From positions 35,012,807 through 35,076,806 of the forward strand of contig OZ007573.1 of NCBI GenBank assembly GCA_963931925.1: a DNA stretch of 64,000 bases. The letters run 5' to 3'. Both the position numbers and the translations under genes were made by a program. Positions within the stretch are counted from its first letter, which is position 1; every line of letters starts with the position of its first letter. The notes under the pieces are model-generated. The model had not been told where the DNA came from, did no database searches, and saw only the letters and a list, made by a program, of their open reading frames with translations. Origin of the DNA: Onchidella celtica. Taxonomy: Eukaryota > Mollusca > Gastropoda > Systellommatophora > Onchidiidae. This document shows positions 39,292 through 52,133 of the stretch, piece by piece.

Positions 39292-39774
39292 GTTGTGATA
39301 TAAAGCAGGCTACAGATTTGAGATTATCGAAGGACCCCAATATATTTGTAAAACCCAGAGACAGTCGCTTCAAACGGCAGAACGCAACTTAAACCACAAC
39401 TTCAACAGACAATATAGTCACCGAATTCTTAAAACTGATTTTAGAAAAGCGTTAGAATATGATATGATGCCAGCACATAGTTTACGAAATTTGGTCAGAT
39501 GAATTATTTACCATTAACGAAAAGTGCAGTCATGTATTTGATGAGCTGTTTTTGTTTGACTGACAAAGCCGTCCCAGTACATTAATTATCACTGATAATT
39601 CCGCATTAGAAAGGGTGGTTGAAATGCTGATTTCTTGACCGCCGTCAAGGGGATTTGTTTATTAGTTTTTAGCATAACCAAGTTACATCAAAGACGTAGT
39701 TTGGGCCCTCGTCAAGCCGTTGGTGAGGAGTGTCTTAGCAACACTGGGAGATGTTAGTTTTTTTTTATGGATCC
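39292..39774. other. Intergenic, no gene seen
   Basis: Upstream flank of the receptor at 38122-39291. No motif recognised. Confidence 0.45.
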
Positions 39775-39840
39775 CATCGAGAATGGGATTGGAACTTAAG
39801 ATTCAAACGTTCTATCCCCTCAGCCACTGTGCTGGCACTA
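39775..39840 (-). repeat. Possible tRNA-SINE relic
   Basis: On the minus strand GCACAGTGGCTGAGGGGATAG resembles an A-box region and AAGTTCCAATCCC a weak B box, about 25 bases apart. The match is loose. Confidence 0.33.
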
Positions 39841-41331
39841 TCATAATAGAATTTATGTACGTGTGTTTGAGCTGTTCTGATATACCTGGCATCAGTCCTG
39901 GCTTTGTTATGCTGAAACGTTATTATTATAATTATCTCATGACTATAACATAATTGGAATTTTAATGGCAGTGCACATGAAAAGAAACAATGCATTAAAT
40001 GAATATATAATTTCTTTCTCAGATGTTGGCTTTGTGTCATTCTGGACAAAACTGTTACCCAATAAAAGTCATTATTATGTGCCGACCTTTCATCTGCAAC
40101 ATATGGCATAATAATGCATTATCACATAATCATTACACGGTATGATTTCGTGCGTTTGTATCTCCGCAAATATCAATTATATTAGGAATACACCAACATC
40201 AGAGACTTTAACTGCAGTATTATTCTTTACATCAAACAATACAAATTAACAACATTATCTGAAGCCAGATAATTACCTGCTATACTTTGACAAATCTATT
40301 TTCTCCCGTCTAAATCTAAGGTGTTTGAGTATAAATTTCACATTTCCTTTGACGTTTCAGGCATAATAATTGTCATCCACTTGGCTTCTGTAGACGACAG
40401 TAGTGACACACTCATATCCCCTTTATTTCTGAAAGAAAACTGCTTGTTTATTGGGGTAATTACTGGCTCCCCTCAAAAATGAAAAGATCTACACAGAGTA
40501 GCATCAGATTCCCCTAAATTTTCATACAAGTCAATCAGAAACAATGCCAAGAAAGTCTACATTAAGTTTTAAAGGAGGGTCAGAGCATTGTGAGAACAGT
40601 GGTGGCTTTCAGTGTGCGATGTTAATCTATTTTTTACTTCACCAAAATAAAGTAGTTTCAGCATATCGTTTAAACTTTTCCAGATACGAAGAGGTGTCAT
40701 GATATTTCTTTCTTCCTAAGTCAGAGTCATATTTTAATGTTTTTTGTGTTGTTGTGTTTGTTTTTTGTTGTTGTTGTTGTTGTTGTTGCAGTTGTTTTTA
40801 TAGTCTTTTTAATGATATCAAACACATATAATTGTACAAAATATTTGGTTTCTGAGTTTTCCGAGGCCTCTGATCTTTGAATTTGAGTGTTTGTTAGGGT
40901 TAGGATGTAATTTTGCATATGTGTTACAGGTTTATGTCGCTATTCAACATATCAAGTAAAAATCAGATACCGATACAAGGTTTGGGTCGGCGTCAGGTCG
41001 TCCCCGAGTGAGTACTTTAAAAACACGGCGAGAAATGAACCAAGTTGGTCCTCACCCAAAACGCTGCATCCACTGCTGTGAAAACTGAGCTTCTTGACTT
41101 AGAGACACAAATTTCAACATTAACTGGAAATGCTCAGTCCTAATAATCATGTGGTCAGTGCCCGAATTACTTATGCAAGATCGATTCAATGATTTTATCG
41201 TCAGCAAATATCTTTATTTCAGAATATCACATACCACCAGGGCATCCAGTATGCACTTCGATTAGTCTTACTCCAAAAGATTTTGAACACTTACAACTGC
41301 AAAATCAGATTGTTTGAGTCATCAAAGCCTT
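39841..41331. other. Intergenic, no gene seen
   Basis: AT-rich, with a TTG repeat at about 40765-40790. No supported coding sequence. Confidence 0.45.
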
Positions 41332-41489
41332 GTTTTTGTGTGTTTGGAAACGGAAACGGAAACGGAACGTCAAAAAATCCCTCAGCTAGCAAAAAAGAAA
41401 AACTGTTACGTATGAAAACGTTTCCCTCTATTTCATCACATTTGCGGGGTTTCTGATGCTTCCGTTGCCGTTTCCGAACACATGAAAAC
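41332..41489. repeat. Short terminal-inverted-repeat element (MITE-like, ~158 bp)
   Basis: GTTTTTGTGTGTTTGGAAAC at the left end pairs with the complement of the right end (GTTTTCATGTGTTCGGAAAC), and the match continues through (GGAAAC)n into about 32 bp. The interior of roughly 90 bp has no coding potential. No convincing duplication is seen, so the superfamily is not assigned. Confidence 0.6.
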
Positions 41490-41874
41490 CCAGCTTAACC
41501 TTTGAAATATAGGATATGTATGTGGTACTTCTTTTTTTATTATTATTAATTGCTTCCTGATCAACTGACAAGTTTCACTGTGCCAAATTCAGATGCCACC
41601 CAAAAACGAAAGGTGTAATCCGACAAGCAGTGCTCCGAGGCATTGGTGAGTAAAAGCAGTGCAAATTTCGGAAAAAGCATAAGTTCAGCGGTGTCCAGTA
41701 AAACCGAATTTTTTTTCTTAATTTATTTTCAAAACCATTTCTGGCACAACGGACAGTTGTTGTTGTTTTTACAAGCAAGACATGATGACCTTAAGTTTAT
41801 TGACTAATAGTATTGTAAAATTAACTGGTGCCTAAAGATGAAAGGAAGGCTTTGTAAAATAAAACTAATAAGAT
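41490..41874. other. Intergenic, no gene seen
   Basis: No supported feature. Confidence 0.45.
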
Positions 41875-42497
41875 GGACAAGGTGGTCTAGAGGCAAGGTG
41901 CTCGCCTCTCATGCCAAGGGTACCGGGTTCAAATCCCAGCCGGTGCAGGCATGTTGGAAGTTTGGGATTTTTCTCATATTTTCATGTCCCTGATCCTATT
42001 CGGGGGTAGGATCTAGTACCTAGTCTTCTCAGATAGGACGAAAAAATTTGAAGAGCCGTGTGCACGTTGCGCACGTTAAAGATACCTTGGCAGTTGGAAA
42101 TCGTAAAAAGCAGGCCTAACAGGCCGCTGCTCGGGCAAAATTAAAATTAATAGATTAAAATATATTCCTATCACCCCCACTACCCCCCAAAAAATTTATT
42201 TTTCATTATTAAATAAATCTTAATATGTATTCAAATATTATTATAATACTTTATAATGCAGTTGTGAGTTGTGAACTGTTGTGAGTTGTGAACTGCGGGA
42301 AACAGGCTGCGTTACAATTTGCTCTGAGATAGAGGGAGGTAGAGAGAGGGAGAGAGAAAGAGAGTGAAAGAGAAAGGGAGAGAGAAAGAGAGAGAGAGAT
42401 GCAAATCGAGAGAACAAGACTTTCTGTAAAGCGACTAGAGCGAACTTGTTTGGATTGGGCGCTATATAAATGATCTTCATTATTATTATGATTATGA
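41875..42497 (+). repeat. tRNA-derived SINE, copy 2
   Basis: Same architecture as 18485-19121: A box TGGTCTAGAGGC, B box GGGTTCAAATCCC, the GTGCACGTTGCGCACGTTAA middle, AT-rich stretch, a GA-rich run (about 42328-42400), CTGTAAAGCG, GCGCTATATAAATG and an ATT tail. A doubled TTGTGAGTTGTGAACTG occurs before the GA run and is not doubled in copy 1. Confidence 0.8.
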
Positions 42498-44309
42498 GAT
42501 AAGGATAGTTTTATTATCCCCTGAGGAAAATTCATTTCCATGGAGCGTTTAAGAGCACATACATGGTACACACATCTAACGGATCAATATAATATAAACA
42601 TAATAATTATCATAACTCAACAACAGGCGTCTTACTTAAAGTAACATGGAATGGAGCCTTAGTAAAATAGGACACACATTTATCTGTTATTGCGGCCTTT
42701 CAGAGTAGGAGGACCATTGATCCCAGAATGCCACGAGCTGATCTTTTGACGTAACTAAAAAAGAAAAAGAACACTATGGGGAGCACAACTTTTGTGACAT
42801 CAAATACAACAAATCATTCCTCCTTGGCATCATGAATTCTTTCCTTAAACATTTCGGTGAAGAGGCGACTGAAACCCCTCCGGCAGTGCTGAAAGTTGAA
42901 GTGAAAATCTGTTTTCTTTTTTTTTTCCTCCTTTTTTTCGACTTAATACAGAATATATTATACATCCAGTATGTGAAGTTGTTACTTTGTGTGAGTTCAT
43001 TCTTGCATTCGGCACTTTGTAATATTCTCTGTTTTCCCCTTTTGGTATATTTTATTTACATTACTGAAAATGTCATAAGCATCATGCACTGCTTCAGGGT
43101 CATTTTGCATTTCATGTAAGGCGTGAAACAGAGGAAGGGTGGTGTATGGGCCAGACCGCTGGCTCGCAGGCCCTGAATTTGGCTCCACACTGACACAACA
43201 GGCACTGCTCACGCCGTGACCCAGCAGGGTGCAGCAGGCAATACCTATTGTGCTAATGTGAAGCAAAGTTAAAAGGCGTCGAGCCAGAGGACTGCAGCCT
43301 TCACCAACCTTGATCTGCTTCACCCCTAATATGAAATTTCAACGAACTACCGAAAAAGCGCGAACCCATCTATTTCTCGACCAGAAATGGATGTAAAAGA
43401 TAAACTGTGGACTAAACTCTCTTATAATATCCGTCCGATATACGGGACTGCGTGAGATTTATGTTCAAAGAAAATCAATCGTCCGAGAGCTTTGAATGGC
43501 CAATGCCGCACAATTAACACGAAGGCAAAAATCCTTGATTTTTTTTTCCTTTGCAATGCTGGCCACAGTCTTTACAAATGCGACAAACAAATCTTTACCT
43601 AAATTTTAATACACTTTCCTAAGCAGATTGATCAAGTCGCCATCGATACAGTAAGAAAAACAGTACAATGCACATGAAAAACAACAAAAAGAAAAAAAGG
43701 AACAATAAAGTGCTTGGCAATGAAACTTTCTTATATTGTTTGTTACCAGTTGTACTACATCCCCGTCCCCGGTCTGCTGGGGATTCCACAAGACCAGACC
43801 AAGGAGGGATTCCGTGGCTATTTTCATATTTACAGAACGTTGCACAGTTACGTCTTTCTGGACATGGGCTACCCATAAAATACGTACGCTCGGAAGGGGA
43901 GGAAAGGGTTGACCCGGGTTGACCTCAACGTACGAAAAGCGTTACACCGTGTTGGGGGCTGGGGGTCTGTGGAGCGTGCGTATGCTTTTGAATCATGGTT
44001 ATGAATTAAAGGTTTGATTTTGTTTACTTCCTTTTTTTAAACAGCATATATGAGTAGTATAAACATCGAATAACTATCGAAACAGACATAGCCTATGCAA
44101 AATGCCACTTAAAAGTTTCATTACACTAAGGCCTAATCATAGAAATTTGCCATGTTAATGGTCGTGCGCTCACACAAGGGCAGGAATTGGGGATTAAACC
44201 AATGGTATGTAAAGCGTAGGCCTACATGGGAGGAGGCGGGGTCAAATTTGCCAGTATTGAGCTCACGTACTTCATGAATGACCCCAAAGTCGAGCAACCG
44301 TCATCATAT
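42498..44309. other. Intergenic, no gene I can support
   Basis: Begins with GATAGTTTTATTATCCCCTGAGG, which resembles tails of dispersed repeats but is not assigned. A GC-richer block lies at 43130-43320 without a recognisable family. No coding sequence supported. Confidence 0.4.
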
Positions 44310-45433
44310 TCACAGCAAACTCCTGAAAGTGGCTTGAAATCTTGAACTCATGCCTAAAAATATGAAAAAGTTGACAGAAGCGTTAATATAATCCAATAGA
44401 CAATATCCTTGACTACTTTGTAAGCATTTGAATATTTTCTTCCACTGAAAAATTCTGGTACATAAATTCGCGCAGGCGCGACGACACCACGTGGTATCAC
44501 ACTGAAGAGGTGAGTGGTTATGATTACCAGCAACATCTTTATTAGCTGTTGATCTCGGCGTGACAAGTGCGAAGCTTTCTGTTTAACCCTTTTGGGATCT
44601 GATTTCTGTGACATGCTATCTGTTCGCAAGTGCCGTGCATGATTAGACTATTTCAGAACTTTCTCGTGGCTCGCTGAATGCTCTACTTGTGAAAAATCAT
44701 CCAAAGTCTTTGAACTCCCGCTGGTTAAAGTTATACTTCTCTCTGAAACTTTATTGCTGTGTTCAAGTCGGAATAAACTGGACTGTCTCAAGCGAATTAT
44801 CAACACAACTGTACAAGTGACGAGAACAGAAAAAGTTATGACGTGCCAGATTATAGAGATCACACTGGCGTATGCAAATATTTCTGGTTTATTCAGTAAA
44901 ACTGGGGAGGGTCAAAAATAAGCAACAGTTGCATTGAAAATAGGGCTGAATTCCCATATAATCTCCTGCGTTATGAAGGCGTGAAAGTAGGATGCCACTA
45001 CTACAACGGTTATTAATGAAAGCGTTACGTACGTTACAAACGGTGTTAGGATGTCTTTGACTTTGAACGGTAAACTTACACAAAGGCAACGCTCAATGGA
45101 CACGTACGCGGTTACTGCATTGACCATGGTTCCAAATATAGCATGAGCACTGACGTCACCCAAAACTGTGACGTTGTCCCAGGTAACAGACAACGCTACA
45201 TCCACGAAACGAACTATTCCATGGAGTCTATGCAAGAATCCGATGAGGCATTTCAAGAAATCGAAGAAAGTCATGGCACACAATGAAATAGCCGCTGTAT
45301 CTTGAAACCCCTGTTTGGAGAACACAATCATGCTGATAGCGTTGGTCCCCATTCCAATGGTAGATAGTAAAAAGCATGCCCACATACCCAAAGCATTGCT
45401 AAAGAGTTGGTAAATGAAGCCGGTGACAATCAT
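44310..45433 (-). pseudogene. Class A GPCR pseudogene (two stops, one frameshift)
   Basis: Reads as a full-length member of the receptor cluster. 173 codons from 45433 cover TM1 to ECL2: G-T-N-A-I-S in TM1, F-F-D-F-L-K-C in TM2, S-I-E-R-C in TM3 and the F-N-A-T-V sequon. TGA at 44912-44914 interrupts ECL2, and the same frame continues through TM5 to a TAG at 44648-44650 in ICL3. It then continues again through R-R-D-Q-Q-L-I-K-M-L-L and TM6 (atypical T-T-H-L-F-S). In TM7 the frame slips near 44397, and the expected L-D-Y-I-N-A-S-V-N and G-M-S-S-R-F continue in another frame to a TGA at 44310. The start is preceded by TTTACAG-A. The three lesions make it nonfunctional; fairly young, as the rest aligns well with its paralogues. 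Confidence 0.9.
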
Positions 45434-45741
45434 TCTGTAAATCTGTAAATCTAGTTGGATGACAGAAAGCTGTTTGTGGACAAAAAAAAAAGCAACAACA
45501 CTTATACAAGGTGAAAGTTAATCTCATCTTCAAGCCTAAAATAACGTCTTTTGACTGATTAAAAATCAGTTTTCGTTTTTCCAACACTATGCCAGTCCAA
45601 GGAGTGTATGAGTCAGTGCCAGCTTCGAACAACGAAGATATGAGATTATCACTTCCAGCTCAAAAGTCCTCATATGGCATTATACAAGATTCCATGGCAG
45701 CAAGAAATGAAAATTTCAGATGATTTCGCTCATTGTTTGTT

Positions 45742-45780
<39 letters not shown>

Positions 45781-47112
45781 CAACTGGTGGAAACGCACAC
45801 AATTCATGTGTCGAGACAGTTGTGGTCTGGATGCACAATAGCTCCTCAGTCTTCAACATCAAAATTGTAAGTGATCGGCTAGAATGTCTTCAAAGTTTTA
45901 AATAATATAATCTCGCTCTGGCTTTTGCCTTTTCCTTGAGTTATTTTTTTACACGAAAGCTGCTAAAAAAAAAAAGGTACCGTGGTATGTACAATATGGA
46001 CCTGCATGCAATGCCGAATGGCCATCAGTCAAAACTGTTCGTGATGACTGGCATGTCAGAGTACCAAGCAACCAGCCTTTAGTATTGTGAAGATACCACG
46101 ATGTGCTTATTGTATTTTCTATGTTGGTGCCTCTTGGTGCATATGTTGTCTCTGTTGCTATTATGGCTTGCGTGCAGTTGTTGCGCTGGTCTTATAATGG
46201 GAATGCCAGTAAAAAATAACTTTCCTCACCTTGTCCATACTATTGTTGAGTGATAACAGTCTTTTTATACTCACAAGTTGAACTTTTCCTTGGAGCCGAA
46301 AGAGTTACTATGCTAGGCCAATGAAGATTTTCTTTCCCTAGATATTTTCAGATAACTCATTCGGCTTTTCCGTCAATTTCTGAAAGAGTAATCAAATGAA
46401 ATGACAGTTTTTGGCCAGTTGCCTGCCATATCATTTACATATGCGTGAGATTATATCGGGAAACTTACAAATTCTCCAAATTCTTTGATTCATCTCGATC
46501 TCTGACATTCGAAATGTATCATTTTCCGTGTGAATTTATACCGGAATTCTTTTTTAATTGTAAACTGGCTGAAGACGAAACCTCAGGATTTGCCATCCAT
46601 AGTAATGGACATTCATGCATTGAGAACAAAGACCATTCGGCGTGTGAAGGACAATTGACATAATAATGGAGACAGCGGTAACGCAACCCGTGAATAACTA
46701 TCCAAAAATGAGTTGTAATTGCAGAAATAATAATTTGCATCAAATTGATGGGGCGTGAGGTAAACGTGGGGAGGAAGGTTCTATCTAATGAGCGGTCGCT
46801 GTGTTCGAAGGATCGTGGGGCATGGTATGATAGATCTTAATACTTAATAACGTGTTCTATGTTCTGTGTAAGCGAAGCGAATTGCAGACAAGTTAATGTG
46901 GCACACATTCGTCTCATGTCGGGATTTGTAGGTTGTATCGATTTCAATGATGTTTTTTCAAAAGTCAATATAAAAAGAAGGCAAAATAAAAAAAAGGGAA
47001 AAAAATCATTGGACCAAAACAATCATGATTTTTAGCTTTAGTGTTTCTCTTCAACCGGTCACCTTGTTGGCAAGCCAAGTATATTTTGCTATGGTCAACT
47101 TGTTACACAGGG
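45434..47112. other. Intergenic; GTT microsatellite
   Basis: A TTG/GTT run at about 45740-45779 is the main feature. The remainder is AT-rich with no recognisable gene. Confidence 0.5.
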
Positions 47113-48210
47113 TGTCAATGTTCGAGGTGAGTAAGGTCTTGGGGATAATAGCGCATTCGACTAATCGAAAGGCCACTCACACTCGTCCAGGCACAATCAT
47201 AATAATAATACACTTGTTGAATATATATATCAGGCCTGAAGGGCCATACTACTTTATTACTACGGATACAATAGGTATGATTGCAGATACAATAATGTGT
47301 TTGCAGATACAATAGATAGGATTGCAGATACAATAATTATAGTTGCAGATACAATAGATAGGATTGCCGATACAATAAATATGGTTGCAGATACAATAGA
47401 TAGGATTGCAGATACAATAAATGGGACTGCATTAATTAGTGGCTACATCAAAGCCCCATTGTGGGAACTCCAGCTTATTGCTGAACTTATTAACTGTAAT
47501 TTAAGAGTTCTAATCTCACATGGGATACAACTAAGGCATTCAATATGACATGAGATACAATCTCTACGTACTACGTCTACAAAAGATTATTTTTCTATGA
47601 ATGACTTCAATACTTCTTTCTTTCCACACACACTATCATTCTACACTGTATTAATCCTGTCTCTATTGTGAGGATTGCCAGGTGGCTTTCCTACTACTCA
47701 GCTTCGTCACTGGGCTGATCTAGTAATTCCTGTCTCTATTGTGTGGACTTATGGATGCCTACCATTATACGCTCGTAGCCAAGTACGAGCGTAGATCCAA
47801 CAGACACGGTTCGCACTTTTGGCCTAGTGCGACGAGGCGTTTATCAATTCTCTGGATGACGACACGGTCACTCCACTTCGACTTCACTTGTATCTATTCT
47901 GTCTGTGCTCGACTCCTATTGTCAGGCCCTGGAGCTGGAGCCGAGAGGAACCTCACTGGATCGAATGATTTCCACAGCCGTTCTCTGCTTAAACAATGGC
48001 GACTTAAGCTTATATACCTCCAGCCAAACCCCGTGAAAGTTTCTTGTCTCACCTTCCGAAATCATACCGGGTTCACGTGCCCCGTGCACTGCTTGCAAAA
48101 CTCACCGCCTTAGGGCGTGAGTCCACTAACCTATAAAATCCCACCTTTTTATTCTAAGGGTCGGATCACCCTAACACTACTCACTGGATCCCCAAAATGA
48201 GATCATGACA
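47113..48210 (-). mobile_element. Diverged solo LTR, same family as 48890-53873
   Basis: On the plus strand it starts TGTCAATGTTCGAG and ends GAGATCATGACA. It shares AGGTCTTGGGGAT, CACTCACACTCG, and ATATATATCAGGCC(T/G)G with the paired LTRs, plus a TATAAAA-type box (complement near 48135). Flanks CAGGG and CAAGG are an imperfect duplication. It is a separate, older insertion in the same orientation, 680 bp from the intact pair, and contains a 21-bp tandem array not found in the other copies. Confidence 0.7.
47265..47431. repeat. 21-bp tandem repeat, 8 units
   Basis: The unit is GATACAATA followed by 8 variable bases and TTGCA. Eight units lie end to end, seven of 21 bp and one of 20. Two unit types (with AGATAGGAT and with other middles) alternate in the second half. 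It lies inside the solo LTR. Confidence 0.9.
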
Positions 48211-48889
48211 CAAGGGCTGTGCGGCGTAAGGACTAAGCCGTGCCTTTTTGGTGTCGACATACGGCAGTATTTTTCAATGACACTACATATATACAATCCT
48301 ATTGGACAAAGTTAAAATATGATCGAAAAAAAAACAAAAACAGTTGTATGTTACAAATTTTCGCGTAAGATACAATAAATAAAACCTTACAATGGATTGG
48401 GAATGAAAAGGAAAATCCACACAGTAAGCTTTTGACAGGGCTCGCAGAGTGACGGCTTGTGGTTGGTTTGATTTTTCCAATGCTATATATATATAATTTT
48501 AACTTTGTTTCAACTCTGCAGCGACTTCACAAGTTTTCTGTGTTTTTTTAACATTCGCCGTTGGTCGCTAAAAACTACGCATGACGTACGTCGTGGCGTC
48601 AAATTGACATTATATTCCGAAAGAACAGTTTATTAGGATAGCTTCTTTAAAATATGGTGTCTGTCAGAAGCCAGAACGTACGAGTAGGGTTAAAATACTA
48701 TTGGACTCGGGAGCTGAAATTGTATTGTTCAAAGTTTGCGCCTAATTTTTACTGCTATCTAAAGCAAGAGTTTAGGAGAAGAGTTGAAACGTGAGTAGCT
48801 CCCAAGTAAGGAATTTCAAATCTAGGGGTTGAAATTTCAAATCTAAGAGGGAAGATGTGCTTGCCTCCATTTTTAACAATACCCATATG
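48211..48889. other. Spacer between two LTR insertions
   Basis: AT-rich, no coding sequence. Contains TATATATATA at about 48484-48495. No gene seen. Confidence 0.5.
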
Positions 48890-50115
48890 TGTCACGAGCA
48901 GAGTTAGGGTCTTGGGGATGTTACGACTGCACGAGAGGCAGCTAACTCACACTCGGACACAACCACACAAGAAAAGTACTAAATAACTAGAGCGTATATA
49001 TGTCAGGCCGGTCAGGCCATAGTTTACATAAATATTAATAACAAAACAAAAGACAATAGAGGTATATATTCAAACCAAAAACTCTAATTAATAACTTAAC
49101 CAATGATATTCATGTAACTATGGAGGTACTGCAATCAATAGTAAATAGGTATATTATACGAAACTGGATATCAATTTAAAGTGACAGTTGAGTCGCCACT
49201 GGCCAGTCGCCAGGCAAACTCTCCATAAATCATATGGGCTTAAATGTTAGGAGAGCCCAGTACGTTCAAAGCCTACAGAAGCACTCTTCGGCTTGTAGGT
49301 AATTTAAGCAGTTGCCAAAAGACTATATTTTATGCACAATCACTATTCAATTCATCAACAATGTGCTATATTATTCCAATCATACTATGGCAATAGATCT
49401 ATCATACAGGACACTCGTGGTCGAGTGCCAGCTGGGGTTTCCTTAGTCTTCCTATGAGGCTGTAGTTCTCTCTCTATCTCCGATCTCTATTATACTTGAA
49501 TAATTAAGATATATTACCATTGCTCACGCCTACTGAGAGGCGCGAACATCAAAATAGCGCAGCGTGGGCTTTCAAAGGTCAGCCCACTCAGACCTTTCTT
49601 TCTAGAGCTCAGTCAGTCCGTTAGCAAGGACTTCTTAGTCTTCAGACCACACAGTTCAGGTACTGGCCAACCGGAGATACTTCACGAAACGATGCTTCTC
49701 TCGTCTGTATTCACCTAATCTGAACGTTACACGATGTTATATACTATCCAACTACCCAGCGTGCTAGTCCGCTGGCCCAATTAGTTCAGCTATCTCATAG
49801 GTCGAAACCTCCCACCATTTTAACTGTAGTAATACGTCTGCACTATTCTACCAGCCAGTTAACGTGCAAAAACTTGTCTAGTCATACTTAACAATGTCAA
49901 CTGTCCCCACCTTGTTTCACCCCTACTCCATTACTTATTAATCACGAACATTAAAACCCACAAGCGTGAATCCAACAGTTTAACTTTACATTTATTTACT
50001 CACCAACTATAATTTGGCGAGGACCGTTCAAGGCCACCAGCCAATTTCTCATGGCCCTGGTAAACAACAACAACTCACTCTCTGCGTGAGTTTTAACAAT
50101 ATCCGAATCATGACA
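48890..50115 (-). repeat. 3' LTR of the non-autonomous element (1226 bp)
   Basis: Plus-strand ends are TGTCACGAGC and ATCATGACA, i.e. TG...CA LTR ends in both readings. Minus-strand TATA-like TATATAAC lies at 49736-49743. Same length as, and apparently identical to, 52648-53873. Confidence 0.92.
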
Positions 50116-51193
50116 TATCCCCCACCCCAGTTAAAATTTGCAATTTTAACGATATAAATGATTATCGTAAAGGGAAGGCATGAGTCGAGAAATTCCTCGA
50201 AAGGTGAACTTAACTAAGAATACTAGGTAATAACTAAGACTAGTACTAAAGTTGCAAAAAAACCTACAGGACGGGTATCATTGATGGACAAAACTTCATG
50301 AAAATCTTAAGGCTCCGTCCAAAAGTATATATCTCTCTGAGGATTAAATCTTACCTCTAAATAGGTAGACATTAACAATCATAACTAAAATTTTAGAGTA
50401 CAACACTGATCCTGTGCGAATGTCATCAGGAATGCATACATACAATGAATAATACTCAAGAAAAGATAACTATAGTGGCATCGATGGCATTAGTGGATCT
50501 GGACTCCTGGTCTGCCATGACTTCTCGTCCTCGACCCTGGGCAACAACGTCTGGTGTGGCCAAAATACGGGTCGACGTCAGTAAAATAGCTGTTGGAACA
50601 AAGGAAAGCACAGGGGTAGGTGAAAAGTGTTCACAATGGGTGAACAATATGTGATACCATCCCTCGGTCTCAGAATGAGGTGCTAATCAGTATCCAACGC
50701 CAATACATATGACAGACCTAAATAGGAGAACAAAATTTCTGGTGCATCACAACTAGAAATTTCGGCATAGTTAAGCTGAATTAACACTAACAGAAGCGTC
50801 CTTAAGATAAATTAATCTGATGTTCTCGTTCAAATTTCATGTAGCGCTTCTCGCATTTAACACTAATCTAGATCTCAAATAACATTACAATTAAATCTTT
50901 CCAACATCCAATCCGGTATAGATGAGATGCCACGAGGCGATAGCAGTTAATTTAATGCGCCGTTTCCGTACGCAAGCCATGCACACGTCAAGTGTCACAG
51001 TCATCTCGGTAATATAGTCATAATCGGTTCAATTCAATATCCATATCGGGTATGTTCTTAGGTAACTCATCCACTGGCCACATGGATAGTCACAATCATA
51101 ATCGGTATTACGTTAGATGGTCCACGAAACGCGGAAAACCATAGTCATAATCGGTTGTATACAAAACAACTCCACACTTCTCCAAAACTTCTT

Positions 51194-51333
51194 AAAACGC
51201 GACCACGCAGTGTCCTCTGTTACCACTGCAAAATATCTCAAAACGCGACCACGCAGTGTCCTCTGTTACCACTGCAAAATATCTCAAAATACGAATACGC
51301 AGTGTACTATGTTACCACTGCCAAACATCTCTC
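51194..51333. repeat. 46-bp tandem repeat, 3 units
   Basis: Unit AAAACGCGACCACGCAGTGT plus a CTCTGTTACCACTGCAAAAT-type second half. The first two units are nearly identical and the third is diverged (starts AAAATACGAATACGC). Starts at 51194, 51240 and 51286. The motif ATAGTCATAATCGGT recurs nearby at about 51015 and 51142. Confidence 0.9.
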
Positions 51334-52038
51334 AAATAATCGAAAAATACCAATATCATCCATCCCACGAGGCAATCTCATTATTGCTCTCCTCGGGTCG
51401 ACGTCATACGCAGACGACTAAAAAAAAGTATCCTCAATATATATACTTCACATAGCTCTTATATTGATACCACCTCGACACTGATACAGACTCTTCCCCT
51501 GAGACAATTTATTGCTCCTTCGGGCGGCGGCACCAGCCGACAATAAAACCAATACTCACTATTCATCACTACTCAAAAAAAAAAGGTCACCTCTCTGAAC
51601 AGTCTAATACTGTCCTCTTGGGAGCCCGTCAATTTAAAGACGAGATCGGTATAAATTAATAATTAGCAAGAACTGGCAGTGTACTCACTGCACGGATTCC
51701 AACAATTCAATAATAGTTGTCACTTAAACAGTGTTGTCACTCTACAGCACAGGAGGGTTAATTCTTAAAAACTTTTTCCTCTCACCAAGCCAAGTTACCT
51801 CTAAAAACCGCTCAACGTGTCAAAACACGTGAATCAATGGAAGTATGTAATCAAAAAAAATAAAAAAAATAAGTGTAACCAAGAAAGATAAATACTATAT
51901 AACGAATATATAAAAAGGTAATACATTACAAACAAGACGCAAGAGGAACAGGACGAACGATAAATTACAATAAGACGCTAGACTAACAGAAATCACGAAC
52001 GACAACAGACCCGACTAACCTGAAACTATGTACAGAAA

Positions 52039-52133
52039 GGTAAGAAAAGCACAAGAGAGACGTCTTCCTAAAAGTACGAGGAAGATAGAACGCTAACAAT
52101 CTATACGAATAACAGGTCCCTACAGAACTATTC
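52039..52133 (-). promoter_or_regulatory. Conserved leader block with hairpin (copy in non-autonomous element)
   Basis: Complement reads TTCTGTAGGGACCTG, TAGCGTTCTATC, then TCTTCCT / 9-base loop / AGGAAGA (52063-52085). The same block in the same position order occurs at 57205-57300 in the leader of the Gag-bearing element. The stems are identical and the loops differ (CGTACTTTT here). Possibly a packaging or dimerisation signal. Confidence 0.7.

Noticed and set aside
42997-43323. 108-codon minus-strand open frame
   Set aside because: No recognisable domain; GC-richer block may be part of an unknown repeat.
47297-47548. 83-codon frame with D-T-I-D-R-I-A heptad repeats
   Set aside because: Comes from the 21-bp tandem repeat in a solo LTR.
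47739-48113. 124-codon open frame
   Set aside because: Lies wholly in a diverged solo LTR and on the strand opposite to the LTR's own direction; no family motif.
50445-50654. Short open frames in the interior of the coding-less LTR element as an env or accessory gene
   Set aside because: Frames on both strands are under 70 codons and lack signal peptide, membrane segment or known motif.
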